A model generated the notes under the pieces. That model had not been told where the DNA came from, did not search any database, and was given only the letters and a program-made list of their open reading frames with translations. DNA of 64,000 nucleotides from NCBI GenBank assembly GCA_002393945.1, contig DGSO01000028.1:147338-211337 (forward strand), in the 5' to 3' direction. Origin of the DNA: Bacteroidales bacterium UBA4360 (GTDB lineage: Bacteria; Bacteroidota; Bacteroidia; Bacteroidales; UBA932). Positions 28,564 through 37,316 of the stretch are shown here, piece by piece; positions within the stretch are counted from its first letter, which is position 1; each line of letters starts with the position of its first letter. A program made the position numbers and the translations under genes.

Positions 28564-29517
28564 TTACTCCGCGGTCCGCGCCACCACCCACACCGGGCAG
28601 TGGTCGGAGACGCCGGCGCGGTACCGGGGGCCGGTGTAGGTGCGAAGCGGTTTTGTGCCGCCGTGGGCAGCGTCAGGCTCCTCCAGAAAGGGAATATGAA
28701 CTATTTCCATTGTGGCATCCATGCCCGAGGAGAACACAAGGTCGATAAGTTCCCAACTGCCGTCATACTTTATAGTGCCATGGCCTTTCCGGTGAAGCGG
28801 AAGAGCCAGGTTTTTCATTCCCAGAAGCTCATAAGCGGGATTGTCCGGGGTGTCGTTGAAATCCCCGATGGCCAGAATGTGCATAACTCCGGCGTTCTCC
28901 AACGAGTCCTTGACTGCCCTAAGCCGCTCCACTGCCTTGAGGCGCCGGGGCTCGGAAGCAGCGCCTCCATACTTCGATGGATGATGGTTCACAAGCACCG
29001 CTACATCCTCCCCGTCCGGGCCGGTGAAATGTGCCAGCAGAATGTCCCGTGTTGCCATTACGGTACTGTCCTGAAACAGGTGGCATGGCTTGGAACTCAC
29101 AAGCCTGAGGCGAGATGTGCGGTATAGCAGCGCCACGTCGATTCCGCGCGGGTCCGGCGATTCGTAGTGAACAATCCGGTAGTCCAGCTTTACGAGTGCT
29201 GTACTTTGCAGTAAACGCCTGAGTACAAAGGAGTTCTCTACCTCGGCAAAGCCAATCACGTCCGGCAGGCCGCCATACTCTCCGGCAGTCCACAGCAAAC
29301 CTTTCGCTATTGCATTGCATTTGGCGTAAAAACGCTTCTTTGTCCAGCGCCTTTCTCCCATCGAGGAAAACTCCGCATCGGATACGCTGGTGGAATCATT
29401 CCGCCAGTCAAAGAAGTTCTCAAGGTTCCAGAACATCACCCTCAGGGAATCCCTCTCCCCTCCACGCGCCACCAAGGGCAAGCAGCACAAAAACAGAATC
29501 AACACCCACTTTCTCAT
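28564..29517 (-). CDS. Secreted endonuclease/exonuclease/phosphatase family protein
   Basis: This is a DNase I-like fold hydrolase acting on phosphodiester or phosphomonoester bonds. A signal peptide (core ILFLCCLPLVA) sends it to the periplasm or outside. Family motifs in order: VMFWNLENFFD (about 28-38), GFAEVEN (metal-binding Glu), GIDVALLYR, HFTGPDGEDVAVLVNHHPS (His), AIGDFNDTPDN, and SDHCPVWV at the C-terminus. All expected catalytic residues are therefore present. At 317 residues it fits Bacteroidetes members, which are mostly of unknown substrate. It is a lone leftward gene with repeat hairpins on either side. Confidence 0.85.
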   Translation of the reverse strand: MRKWVLILFLCCLPLVARGGERDSLRVMFWNLENFFDWRNDSTSVSDAEFSSMGERRWTKKRFYAKCNAIAKGLLWTAGEYGGLPDVIGFAEVENSFVLRRLLQSTALVKLDYRIVHYESPDPRGIDVALLYRTSRLRLVSSKPCHLFQDSTVMATRDILLAHFTGPDGEDVAVLVNHHPSKYGGAASEPRRLKAVERLRAVKDSLENAGVMHILAIGDFNDTPDNPAYELLGMKNLALPLHRKGHGTIKYDGSWELIDLVFSSGMDATMEIVHIPFLEEPDAAHGGTKPLRTYTGPRYRAGVSDHCPVWVVARTAE

Positions 29518-29558
29518 AGCGGGTGCAATATAATAATAATTGATTAATTATTCCAACC

Positions 29559-29638
29559 CGTCCTTAAAAATGCCCCTTTTTAAGGACGCTACCCCTTCGC
29601 AACGGCATGTCATCCTTAAAAATGGCCTTTTTCAAGGA
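29559..29638. repeat. Two GTCCTTAAAAA hairpins
   Basis: The first is a perfect 12-base stem (CGTCCTTAAAAA at 29559-29570, TTTTTAAGGACG at 29577-29588) with a 6-base loop. The second, at 29613-29638, is the same motif with one extra base in the right arm (TTTTTCAAGGA). They sit after the stop of the NSS transporter and probably terminate it. Related hairpins occur at 56008-56037. Confidence 0.7.
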
Positions 29639-29647
29639 CGGACCTAT

Positions 29648-30982
29648 CTAAAGTAAAGCGGTCAGGCCAACAATGACGATTCCTATCGGTGCCACGTAAC
29701 GGATGAGGAAGTATACCAGGCCGAAGATGCGCCTGTTGCGCTTCCCTCCGTTTGTAAACTCGTCGCGGACGTCGGCCTTGGACATCTTCCAGCCGACGAA
29801 AATCACGAAGAGAAGCCCGCCAAGAGGCATAAGCACATTGCTGCAGAGCTTGTCCAGAAGATCGAAGAAGCTAAGGCCGATGACCTTCACTCCAGACAGC
29901 GGGCCGAACGACAGCGAGCACACGACACCAACAGCCCACGTGATGAGTGCGAGCAGAACGGTGCTCTTTGTACGGCTCATACCCTTTTCCTCCGAAAGGT
30001 ACGCAACCCCAACCTCCAAGACGGAAATGGAGGACGTGAGCGCCGCCACAAGAACGGTAAGGAAAAACAGGATGGAAACAACCGCCCCCACTGCCGAATG
30101 CATCTGGTTGAAGATAAACGGCAGCGTATCGAAAACCAGCCCGGGGCCTTCTCCAGGGGCTATTCCTGCAGAGAACACCGCCGGCATCACGGCAAAACCG
30201 GCCAGCAGCGCAAAGGCAAGGTCTGACACCTCCGTGCCGATCCCGGACGTCACCATATTCTCATCCTCGGGCGCATAGGAAGCGTAAGTGAGTATGGTTC
30301 CTACGCCAAGCGACAGCGAAAAGAACGCCTGCCCCATCGCCGCGGCAACGCTTCCCGGCGTCAGGCGGGAGAAATCCGGCTTCACAAGGTACTCCACGCC
30401 CTTGAAAGAGCCCGGGAGAGTCATCCCGTAAACAGCAATTGCCACAATCAGCACAAACAGCAGCGGCATGGCCACCTTGGAGAACTTCTCTATGCCGTTC
30501 TTGACACCCAGCAGAATCACGAGGGCGGTAAGGGCCATGAATATGGTGTGCATGATTATAGGCTCCCATGTCTTGGAGATGAAACTGCCGAAGAGCCCCC
30601 TCGGGTCGTTTGCAAAGGCGCCGGTGCATGCTTTCCAAAGATAGTCTACAGACCAGCCGCCTACAACGGAATAATACCCTAGAAGGATGATCGGAGTGAG
30701 TACGGTAAGGAGTCCCACCCATTTCCACCGGGTTCCGGGAGCAAGTCTCTCCATCGCCCCGAAAGTATTCCCCCGACCCCTTCTGCCGATGATGCTTTCT
30801 GCAAAGAATATCGGCAAGGCAAGGACTGCGCATGCAAGGATATACACTATAACGAAAGCGGCACCTCCGTTCTGTCCAACGAGGTAGGGGAATCTCCATA
30901 TATTCCCAAGGCCGATAGCACTGCCTGCCATGGCGAGAACCACAGCAATCCGGCTTCCGAAATTTTCTCTTGACTGTTTCAC
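29648..30982 (-). CDS. Sodium-dependent transporter, NSS (SNF) family
   Basis: This is a Na+-coupled symporter of the LeuT/SNF family, usually for amino acids or similar amines, in the inner membrane. The first helix carries the hallmark GSAIGLGNIWRFPYLVGQNGG (about 18-38) with its unwound sodium and substrate site. About 11-12 hydrophobic segments follow over 444 residues. The substrate cannot be told from sequence. It is divergent from thyA, with overlapping promoter elements in the 56-base gap. Hairpin repeats follow its stop. Confidence 0.92.
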   Translation of the reverse strand: MKQSRENFGSRIAVVLAMAGSAIGLGNIWRFPYLVGQNGGAAFVIVYILACAVLALPIFFAESIIGRRGRGNTFGAMERLAPGTRWKWVGLLTVLTPIILLGYYSVVGGWSVDYLWKACTGAFANDPRGLFGSFISKTWEPIIMHTIFMALTALVILLGVKNGIEKFSKVAMPLLFVLIVAIAVYGMTLPGSFKGVEYLVKPDFSRLTPGSVAAAMGQAFFSLSLGVGTILTYASYAPEDENMVTSGIGTEVSDLAFALLAGFAVMPAVFSAGIAPGEGPGLVFDTLPFIFNQMHSAVGAVVSILFFLTVLVAALTSSISVLEVGVAYLSEEKGMSRTKSTVLLALITWAVGVVCSLSFGPLSGVKVIGLSFFDLLDKLCSNVLMPLGGLLFVIFVGWKMSKADVRDEFTNGGKRNRRIFGLVYFLIRYVAPIGIVIVGLTALL

Positions 30983-31000
30983 GTCAGCTTTTACACACCT

Positions 31001-31032
31001 CTTGCAAAGATAAGTAAATTGTGCTAATTTTG
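31001..31032. promoter_or_regulatory. Overlapping divergent promoters, NSS transporter and thyA
   Basis: Plus strand: CTTG (31001-31004), 20 bases, then TAATTTTG (31025-31032), six bases before the thyA ATG at 31039. Minus strand: TATCTTTG (31012-31005), 22 bases before the transporter ATG. The thyA -33 element abuts the transporter -7 box, so the two promoters probably compete. The thyA transcript should be leaderless or nearly so. Confidence 0.65.
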
Positions 31033-31038
31033 TGTGTT

Positions 31039-31833
31039 ATGAAGCAGTATTTAGACCTGTTACGCCACATCCGCACAAACGGAGTCATGAAGGAAGACCG
31101 CACCGGAACGGGAACGCAGAGCGTTTTCGGCTACCAGATGCGCTTCAACCTGGCCGACGGCTTCCCCCTCCTCACTACCAAGAAAGTTCACCTCAAGTCC
31201 ATCATCTACGAGCTGCTCTGGTTCATTGCCGGAGACACCAACGTCCGCTACCTCCAGGAGCACGGCGTGACGATATGGGATGAATGGGCCGATGCAGACG
31301 GCAATCTTGGCCCCGTTTACGGCCATCAGTGGCGCTCTTGGCAAACGACAGGACAAAGGACAATCGACCAACTTTCACAGGTAATCGACCAGATTAAGCA
31401 TAATCCGGACTCCCGCAGGATGCTTGTGACCGCCTGGAATCCCTCCGACGTAGAGAAGATGGCCCTCCCTCCGTGCCACTGTCTTTTCCAGTTTTACGTG
31501 GCAGAAGGCAAGCTTTCCTGCCAGCTTTACCAAAGAAGTGCAGACGTCTTCCTTGGCGTTCCGTTCAACATCGCTTCATACGCGCTCCTTACCATGATGA
31601 TAGCCCAGGTATGCGGCCTGCAGCCCGGAGAATTCATTCACACCACAGGAGACACGCATATCTACAGGAACCATTTCGAGCAGGTGGAACTCCAGCTCTC
31701 CCGTGAGCCCCGCAAGCTCCCAACCATGCATATCAACCCGGATGTCAAGAGCATATTCGACTTCAAGTATGAAGACTTCACGCTTGAAGGATATGACCCC
31801 TGGCCGGCCATCAAAGCACCCGTCGCAGTATGA
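31039..31833 (+). CDS. thyA: Thymidylate synthase
   Basis: ThyA methylates dUMP to dTMP with methylene-tetrahydrofolate, yielding dihydrofolate. At 264 residues it equals the E. coli length, and the catalytic cysteine is Cys146 in [12 protein letters not shown]. Other conserved parts are [57 protein letters not shown] and [17 protein letters not shown] start at the ATG at 31039 rather than the GTG at 31021, because the -7 box lies between them. Its TGA overlaps the ATG of the next gene (ATGA), whose DHFR domain recycles the dihydrofolate made here. Confidence 0.97.
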   Translation: MKQYLDLLRHIRTNGVMKEDRTGTGTQSVFGYQMRFNLADGFPLLTTKKVHLKSIIYELLWFIAGDTNVRYLQEHGVTIWDEWADADGNLGPVYGHQWRSWQTTGQRTIDQLSQVIDQIKHNPDSRRMLVTAWNPSDVEKMALPPCHCLFQFYVAEGKLSCQLYQRSADVFLGVPFNIASYALLTMMIAQVCGLQPGEFIHTTGDTHIYRNHFEQVELQLSREPRKLPTMHINPDVKSIFDFKYEDFTLEGYDPWPAIKAPVAV

Positions 31834-33365
31834 AAAAATGTCTGATAGTAGCCGTAGGGCAGAACTATGAAATCGGCGTGAAAGGCGCCCTTCCATGGCA
31901 CATCCCCACAGATCTCCAGTACTTCAAGAAGACCACTCTGGGCTGCCCCGTAATCATGGGCCGCACCACCTATTTTTCCATCGGCAGGCCCCTTCCCGGC
32001 AGGAAGAACATCGTCCTGAACCTGGGCGGAGACCCCATTGACGGCGTCACCTGCGTCTACTCCTTCGAGGAGGCATACAGGGAAGCGGAAGCCACCGGAG
32101 CGGAAAAGTGCTTCATCATCGGCGGCGCCTCCGTTTACAAGGCCGCAATGCCGGAAATGGACCTTCTGTACATCACCCGCGTGCACAAGGACGTCCCTGG
32201 TGCCGATGCCTTCTTCCCCGAGATCAAGCCCGCGCAGTGGCATCTCGACAGCACAACCACTGCAGAAGACGAGGCTTCCGGCTTCAAACTGGACTTCGAA
32301 GTTTATTCTCCCGCTAAAAATATGATAACCAAAGAACTCTGGGGAACAGCCCCCGACGGGAAGGAAATCTTCCTGTATACCCTCAAAAACGCCTCCGGAG
32401 CATATGTAAAGCTCTCAAGCGTAGGCGCCGGCATCGTGTCCATCGTGGTCCCGGACAAGGACGGCAAGCTGGACGACGTCGTCATCGGCTACAAGAACGC
32501 CCTCGACTATTTTGCCGACGGTCCCTGCTCCGGCAAGATTCCCGGCCGCTTTGCAAACCGTATCGCCAAGGGGCATTTCACCCTGGACGGCACAGAGTAC
32601 ACTCTTCCCATCAACAATGGCCCCAACCACCTCCACGGCGGCCCCGAAGGCTTCCAGAACAAGGTTTGGGACAGCCGCATTGACGGTGATGCCGTAGAGT
32701 TCATGTACTTTGCCGAAGACGGAGAAGCCGGCTATCCCGGCGCCCTCAAGGCCGTCGCCCATTACACCTGGGGAGATGACAATTCCCTGAAACTCGTGCT
32801 CACCGCCGAGGCCGACAAGCCCACCGTGGTGAATCTCACCAACCACGTCTACTTCAACCTCGACGGAGAGGGCTCCGGCAGCGTTCTGGACCACGTTCTT
32901 GAACTCAACGCCTCCCAGTACCTTCCCACGGACGAAACCCTCATCCCGCTTGGAGAGCCTGAAGACGTAGCAGGAACACCCATGGACTTCGTTGAGGCAA
33001 AACCCATCGGCAGGGACATAAATGCAGATTTCCCGGCCCTCAAGTATGGTAAGGGCTACGACAACTGCTACCTTATAGACGGCTATATTCCCGGCCAGCT
33101 GGCCACCGCTGCAGAGCTTTGGGCTGCAAAGAGCGGCCGCCATCTGGAGGTTCTCACAACCCAGCCCGCCGTGCAGATTTACACCGGCAACTGGCTCAAG
33201 GGATGCCCTATGGGCAAGAGCGGCCGTGCGTACGAAGACTACGACGGCGTAGCCATCGAATGCCAACACTGCCCCGATTCCCCCAATCGTCCGGAATATC
33301 CTTCAACGGTCCTCAGGCCTGGAGAAGTGTACGAAGAGGCAATTATCTTTGCATTTGACGCATAA
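31830..33365 (+). CDS. Fused dihydrofolate reductase - aldose 1-epimerase
   Basis: Two complete enzymes lie in one open frame. Residues 1-164 are dihydrofolate reductase: [20 protein letters not shown], then [28 protein letters not shown] and a C-terminal [10 protein letters not shown]. Residues 165-511 are an aldose 1-epimerase (mutarotase, GalM): [24 protein letters not shown], catalytic His in [21 protein letters not shown], and Glu in [19 protein letters not shown]. The join has no linker: the DHFR end EVYSPAKN is followed at once by Met165 (ATG 32322), a natural GalM start. A TAA at 32315-32317 sits in the +1 frame, seven bases before that ATG. So the fusion may come from a one-base indel, real or a sequencing error. 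thyA is coupled upstream; the 3' end overlaps the convergent gene by 23 bases. Confidence 0.85.
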   Translation: MKKCLIVAVGQNYEIGVKGALPWHIPTDLQYFKKTTLGCPVIMGRTTYFSIGRPLPGRKNIVLNLGGDPIDGVTCVYSFEEAYREAEATGAEKCFIIGGASVYKAAMPEMDLLYITRVHKDVPGADAFFPEIKPAQWHLDSTTTAEDEASGFKLDFEVYSPAKNMITKELWGTAPDGKEIFLYTLKNASGAYVKLSSVGAGIVSIVVPDKDGKLDDVVIGYKNALDYFADGPCSGKIPGRFANRIAKGHFTLDGTEYTLPINNGPNHLHGGPEGFQNKVWDSRIDGDAVEFMYFAEDGEAGYPGALKAVAHYTWGDDNSLKLVLTAEADKPTVVNLTNHVYFNLDGEGSGSVLDHVLELNASQYLPTDETLIPLGEPEDVAGTPMDFVEAKPIGRDINADFPALKYGKGYDNCYLIDGYIPGQLATAAELWAAKSGRHLEVLTTQPAVQIYTGNWLKGCPMGKSGRAYEDYDGVAIECQHCPDSPNRPEYPSTVLRPGEVYEEAIIFAFDA

Positions 33366-34275
33366 ACGTAAGCACCTTCTCCACCGTAGCGTCTTTCAGA
33401 ATGACGCGCTTGGAAGAATCCAGCAGGTACAGCGACGGAATGGCGCGTACATTATATATAAGGTCTTCCCTTATCGTGAAATTATGGTCGTAACCGTTTA
33501 TCCAGTTCTTTGGATAGGTTGCGGCCTTTGCTTTCCATGCATCCACCTCGCGGTCAATGAAGATATCGGCAACTTTAAGCTTTCCCGAGGCCTCCAGATC
33601 GGCAAATTCATGGTAGGCGTTCATGGTCTCCAGCAGCTCTTTGCAGGCGGTGCAGTCCGGGTTGCCGAAGATGAGAAGGAGTATGTCGGCCTTGATTGAA
33701 TGCATGGTACGGCGCCGGCCGGAAATGTCCGTGAACTGGAAATCGGCGGCTATGGTTCCGGGCCTGTTGAGGGAGCACATGCGGGCTTCCCAGGCATATC
33801 GGCCCCGGGCGGTTTCGTCCACAAGCTCAGACTGCGACAGGCGTGTGGCCAGCGGCAGCCAGCACTCTTCGCTGCGAAGAGGGGAGTTGGGGTCGTAGAA
33901 ATAGCGGGATGCAAGCTCCGTCATGGGCCCGAAAACGGCCGGAGCAGAGGAGATATTGTCGAAAAAGGCCGACATGGCTTTCTCCGGAGAGGGCAGCATT
34001 CCGGCAAGAGAAGCAAAAATGCCCATCTGGCGCTCTAAGTCCTCGTTTGCCACTCCGGCTACATGCAGCGAATCGGTAAGAAAGTCCCCCTTCACAAAGG
34101 CGTCCCAGAAATGCACCGCCGCATAATCAACCCTTTCCTCTTCCCCCTCCAGCATGGCCGGAATCACCACCTGCGGGAAATCCCTCTTCTGCGGCACCGG
34201 GGCCGATGTTTTCTTTGGTCCGCAGGATGCCAGAACGGCGATGGCGGCAAATACAAAGGCTAACTTTCTCATCAT
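33343..34275 (-). CDS. DUF5106/thioredoxin-like lipoprotein
   Basis: A lipobox ends in VLASC (Cys18). Residues about 40-165 form the helical N-terminal region that resembles DUF5106 of Bacteroidetes. Residues about 172-305 are a thioredoxin/TlpA-like domain with the redox pair Cys208-x-x-Cys211 (GNPDCTACKELL) and the cis-proline loop VRAIPSLYLLD. It is probably an envelope-anchored thiol-disulfide oxidoreductase; the partner is unknown. No ccm or dsb genes are adjacent. The TAACTTTG box ends five bases before the first ATG, so the transcript should be close to leaderless; a second ATG directly follows the first. Confidence 0.8.
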   Translation of the reverse strand: MMRKLAFVFAAIAVLASCGPKKTSAPVPQKRDFPQVVIPAMLEGEEERVDYAAVHFWDAFVKGDFLTDSLHVAGVANEDLERQMGIFASLAGMLPSPEKAMSAFFDNISSAPAVFGPMTELASRYFYDPNSPLRSEECWLPLATRLSQSELVDETARGRYAWEARMCSLNRPGTIAADFQFTDISGRRRTMHSIKADILLLIFGNPDCTACKELLETMNAYHEFADLEASGKLKVADIFIDREVDAWKAKAATYPKNWINGYDHNFTIREDLIYNVRAIPSLYLLDSSKRVILKDATVEKVLTFMRQMQR

Positions 34276-34280
34276 GAAAG

Positions 34281-34308
34281 CAAAGTTAGCCGATTTTTCT
34301 TAACTTTG
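34281..34308. promoter_or_regulatory. Back-to-back promoters with minimal leaders
   Basis: TAACTTTG is present on both strands: minus at 34288-34281 (five bases from the ATG at 34275) and plus at 34301-34308 (eight bases from the ATG at 34317). The two divergent genes are separated by only 41 bases. On the minus strand a TTG at 34312-34310 lies 21 bases before the box as a possible -33 element, inside the plus-strand leader. Confidence 0.6.
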
Positions 34309-34316
34309 TCAATTGT

Positions 34317-37304
34317 ATGAAGAAAACATTGCTATCGGCTATAGTGGCCCTTGTGTCGCTCAGTGCATCGGCCCAGTTTTATACAAACGGGGACGACCCC
34401 GCCTCCCTTCGCTGGTTCAGCGTAGAGACGCCTTACTATAAGATTATCTATCCCCAGGGGGCCGATTCCCTTGCCCGCGTGTACGGAACCCTGCTGGAGC
34501 AATACCGCGTGCCGATGGGAAAATCCATCGGCATGACCCCCGGAGACGCCCCCAAAGGCAAGATGCCCGTGGTCCTTCATACCCACAACATGTATCCGAA
34601 CGGGTCGGTAGCATGGGCGCCCCGCCGGATGGATCTCTACACCCTCCCGGAGGCTTACGGAAGCGACCCATACCCCTGGGAAATGCAGCTTGCTGCGCAC
34701 GAACCACGCCACCAGGCCCAGATGCAGCTGGCGTATAAAGGCGCCCTCAAGATAGGCACCCGGCTCATCGGCGAAGGCTTCAGCCCGCTGGCTTGGATGA
34801 TGTTCCTGGACGGGCCCTTCGGCGAAGGCGACGCCGTGGTTGCCGAAACCGGCCTCTCCACAGGCCGCACCCGTACCGCCGACTTCCTCAACTACTTCCG
34901 CGTAGCCTATGACAAAGGCGACTGGCGCACCTGGAACCGCTGGCGCTACGGCTCTTTCAAATACATCGCTCCCGACTATTACAAGATAGGCTATATGACC
35001 ATCGCCGGAGCCCGCGTCTTCGGAGACAATCCCCTTGTGGTCAAAGACCTCATGGATCACAGCCCCAAGGCCCCTCTGGACTGGTCTCCGTACAATCTCA
35101 ACGCCACAAAGAACTACCGCAAATACGCAGAAGCCTTCAACGCCATCTGGCAGGAAGAAGACCGCGCCCGCGCCCCGTTCATGGAAGAGGAGAGGCTCTC
35201 TCCCAAGGAAGACTTCCCCGTAGATTACAGCTCCCCGATAGACCTCAACGGCGAAATTTATCTCCTTCGCGAGGGCTTTACCAAAAATAAGGAAATCGTG
35301 CATTACAAGAACGGTTCCTTCGAGAAGGTATGCCTTTATCCCTTACATTCATCCAGTCTCTATCCCGATGGTGAACGCCACCGTATCTACTGGTCGGAAA
35401 CCATACGCGATCCCCGTTGGGCCCTTTCCGGAAAGTCCATCGTATGCTACTACGACGCCGTTTCCGGCAAGGTTACAGACCTGACCAGGGACGGGCGCTA
35501 CTACAACCCATATCCCGCAGACAACGGCGAAACCCTTCTGGTCCAGGAGTATCCGCATGAAGGCGGCTCTGCCGTTGTCGTTATCAGCGCCGACGACGGC
35601 TCCGTCCTCAGGCGCATGCCGGCCCCTTCCGGCGTCCAGGCCGCAGAATCAGTGTACATGGGAGACCGAATCTTCGCTCTTTGCGTGGAGGCCGGCGGCT
35701 ACTCCATCTATGAAATTGTGCAGGATGACTCCTGGCACAAGGTTTTTGGACCGGTAGTGTCCAAAATCGTGAACCTTGACGGCTGGGAAGACAGCCATCT
35801 GGAGTTCGTTGCAGACCTCACCGGCGTAAACGAATTCTACCGCTATTACCCTGATACCGGAAAGCTTCTCCAGGTCACATCCCTGCGTTACGGCGGAACA
35901 GACTACTGCGAGACCGACGACTACCTGTACTATGTGTCCCAGGAGCTGGACGGAATGGTGTTCAAGCGCTCTCCGCGCGCTGCCTATGCAAACAGGCCGG
36001 CGCAGCTTGTGCCCCACACATACAAGGTTGAGGACATCCTCACCGCCCAGGAGACGGCCCTTGGCGCCAAGGTGGATCATGCTCAGCCGGTAAACATCTC
36101 TGAGCCAAAGCGCTACAGCAAGCTTCTGAATCCGCTCAAGTTCCACACCTGGGCCCCGATTTTCATAAACTACGACTCCTTCATGGGAGACACCTTCGAC
36201 TTTACCTATGACAACATATCCCTCGGCGCCACGGCATTCTTCCAGAATGACCTTGGGACCCTTTCCGGAGCCGTGGGACTTGGCGTCCATCCCGACGAAG
36301 ACAAGGAAGAAGGCTGGCGGGGCGCCTTCCACGGCACCCTGAAGTATTCCGGTCTGTATCCGGTAATAGAGGCGACGCTGGATGTTGGAGACCGCCTTAA
36401 CAGGCAGTACAGGGTAGGTGAGTATGAGGGTCCCTCAAGCGTTGCCGCCCATACTTCGGCATCGCTGTCCGGGTCACCGCTCGTCCTCGCTTCCGTTACG
36501 GCGTCCGTTCCTCTTTCATTCAGCAAGGGCGGCCTCCTGAGCGGCGTTGTGCCCAGGCTGCGGTATTCCGTGTCCAATAATATGTTCCTTACGTCTCCGC
36601 TCATGTTCAAGGCTCCTTCAGGGGTGTTTGACGGCATTTCCACGCATTATGTCTTCAGCGGATTCGGAGACGGCGGCAATACGATCATGCAGAGCCTCGG
36701 CGCCTCCGTAAGGGGTTACGCGATGCTTCCTTCAACGCACAGCCGGGTATATCCCCGCCTCGGTATCGGCGGAGAAATCGGCGTGCACAGCCGCCTTGGG
36801 CTCGAGAATGTGTTCGCCCCCGACATATACGGCTATGTATATGGATACCTTCCCGGCCTGTACCAGACGCACGGCCTCAGGCTCAGCGCCCTCTGCCAGC
36901 AGCAGCTCAGAACTGCCGATACCATCTTCGGGGAAATGTCGGCAAATGTGCTTCCGAGGGGCTTTGACAGCTCCGTAGGCGCCGTAGTTGCAATGGAAAA
37001 TCCCTGGCAGGTGAAGCTGTCGGCCGACTACGCCCTTCCTTTCACCATCGGCGGAGACCTCTCCCTGATGCCGGCGCTCTACATCCGCAATTTTGTCCTC
37101 ACCCCCAATGCCGATTTCACCCTCCTTCCAAAGGGTAACCTCTGGAGCGTTGGTGCCGACCTCACCGCGGAGCTTGGCTTCATCGTGATAGCCCTTGACG
37201 CCTCCCTTGGCGTTACCTTCTCCTACAACGGAGGCACCTGGTTCGGTCAGTCCGGCCAGAAGGATCCCTTCTTTTGGGGCCCGGTGTTCTCAATGGATTT
37301 CTAG
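34317..37304 (+). CDS. Large outer membrane protein with HExxH motif and C-terminal barrel
   Basis: A signal peptide (cleavage at ASAQ) starts a 995-residue protein. Residues about 30-270 look like a gluzincin-type metallopeptidase domain: His128-Glu129-Pro-Arg-His132 fits HExxH, and a downstream GEGDAVVAETGL could supply the third zinc ligand. Residues about 290-600 form repeated WD/TolB-like blades (for example YYNPYPADNGETLLVQEYP). The last 350 residues alternate like an outer-membrane barrel and end FSMDF with terminal Phe. I know similar proteins from Bacteroidales only as hypothetical. The likely picture is a barrel-anchored surface or periplasmic peptidase with a propeller, but activity is unproven. 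It is alone on its strand, with a convergent DUF4249 gene 12 bases beyond. Confidence 0.7.
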   Translation: MKKTLLSAIVALVSLSASAQFYTNGDDPASLRWFSVETPYYKIIYPQGADSLARVYGTLLEQYRVPMGKSIGMTPGDAPKGKMPVVLHTHNMYPNGSVAWAPRRMDLYTLPEAYGSDPYPWEMQLAAHEPRHQAQMQLAYKGALKIGTRLIGEGFSPLAWMMFLDGPFGEGDAVVAETGLSTGRTRTADFLNYFRVAYDKGDWRTWNRWRYGSFKYIAPDYYKIGYMTIAGARVFGDNPLVVKDLMDHSPKAPLDWSPYNLNATKNYRKYAEAFNAIWQEEDRARAPFMEEERLSPKEDFPVDYSSPIDLNGEIYLLREGFTKNKEIVHYKNGSFEKVCLYPLHSSSLYPDGERHRIYWSETIRDPRWALSGKSIVCYYDAVSGKVTDLTRDGRYYNPYPADNGETLLVQEYPHEGGSAVVVISADDGSVLRRMPAPSGVQAAESVYMGDRIFALCVEAGGYSIYEIVQDDSWHKVFGPVVSKIVNLDGWEDSHLEFVADLTGVNEFYRYYPDTGKLLQVTSLRYGGTDYCETDDYLYYVSQELDGMVFKRSPRAAYANRPAQLVPHTYKVEDILTAQETALGAKVDHAQPVNISEPKRYSKLLNPLKFHTWAPIFINYDSFMGDTFDFTYDNISLGATAFFQNDLGTLSGAVGLGVHPDEDKEEGWRGAFHGTLKYSGLYPVIEATLDVGDRLNRQYRVGEYEGPSSVAAHTSASLSGSPLVLASVTASVPLSFSKGGLLSGVVPRLRYSVSNNMFLTSPLMFKAPSGVFDGISTHYVFSGFGDGGNTIMQSLGASVRGYAMLPSTHSRVYPRLGIGGEIGVHSRLGLENVFAPDIYGYVYGYLPGLYQTHGLRLSALCQQQLRTADTIFGEMSANVLPRGFDSSVGAVVAMENPWQVKLSADYALPFTIGGDLSLMPALYIRNFVLTPNADFTLLPKGNLWSVGADLTAELGFIVIALDASLGVTFSYNGGTWFGQSGQKDPFFWGPVFSMDF

Positions 37305-37316
37305 AAAAGCGAAGGA

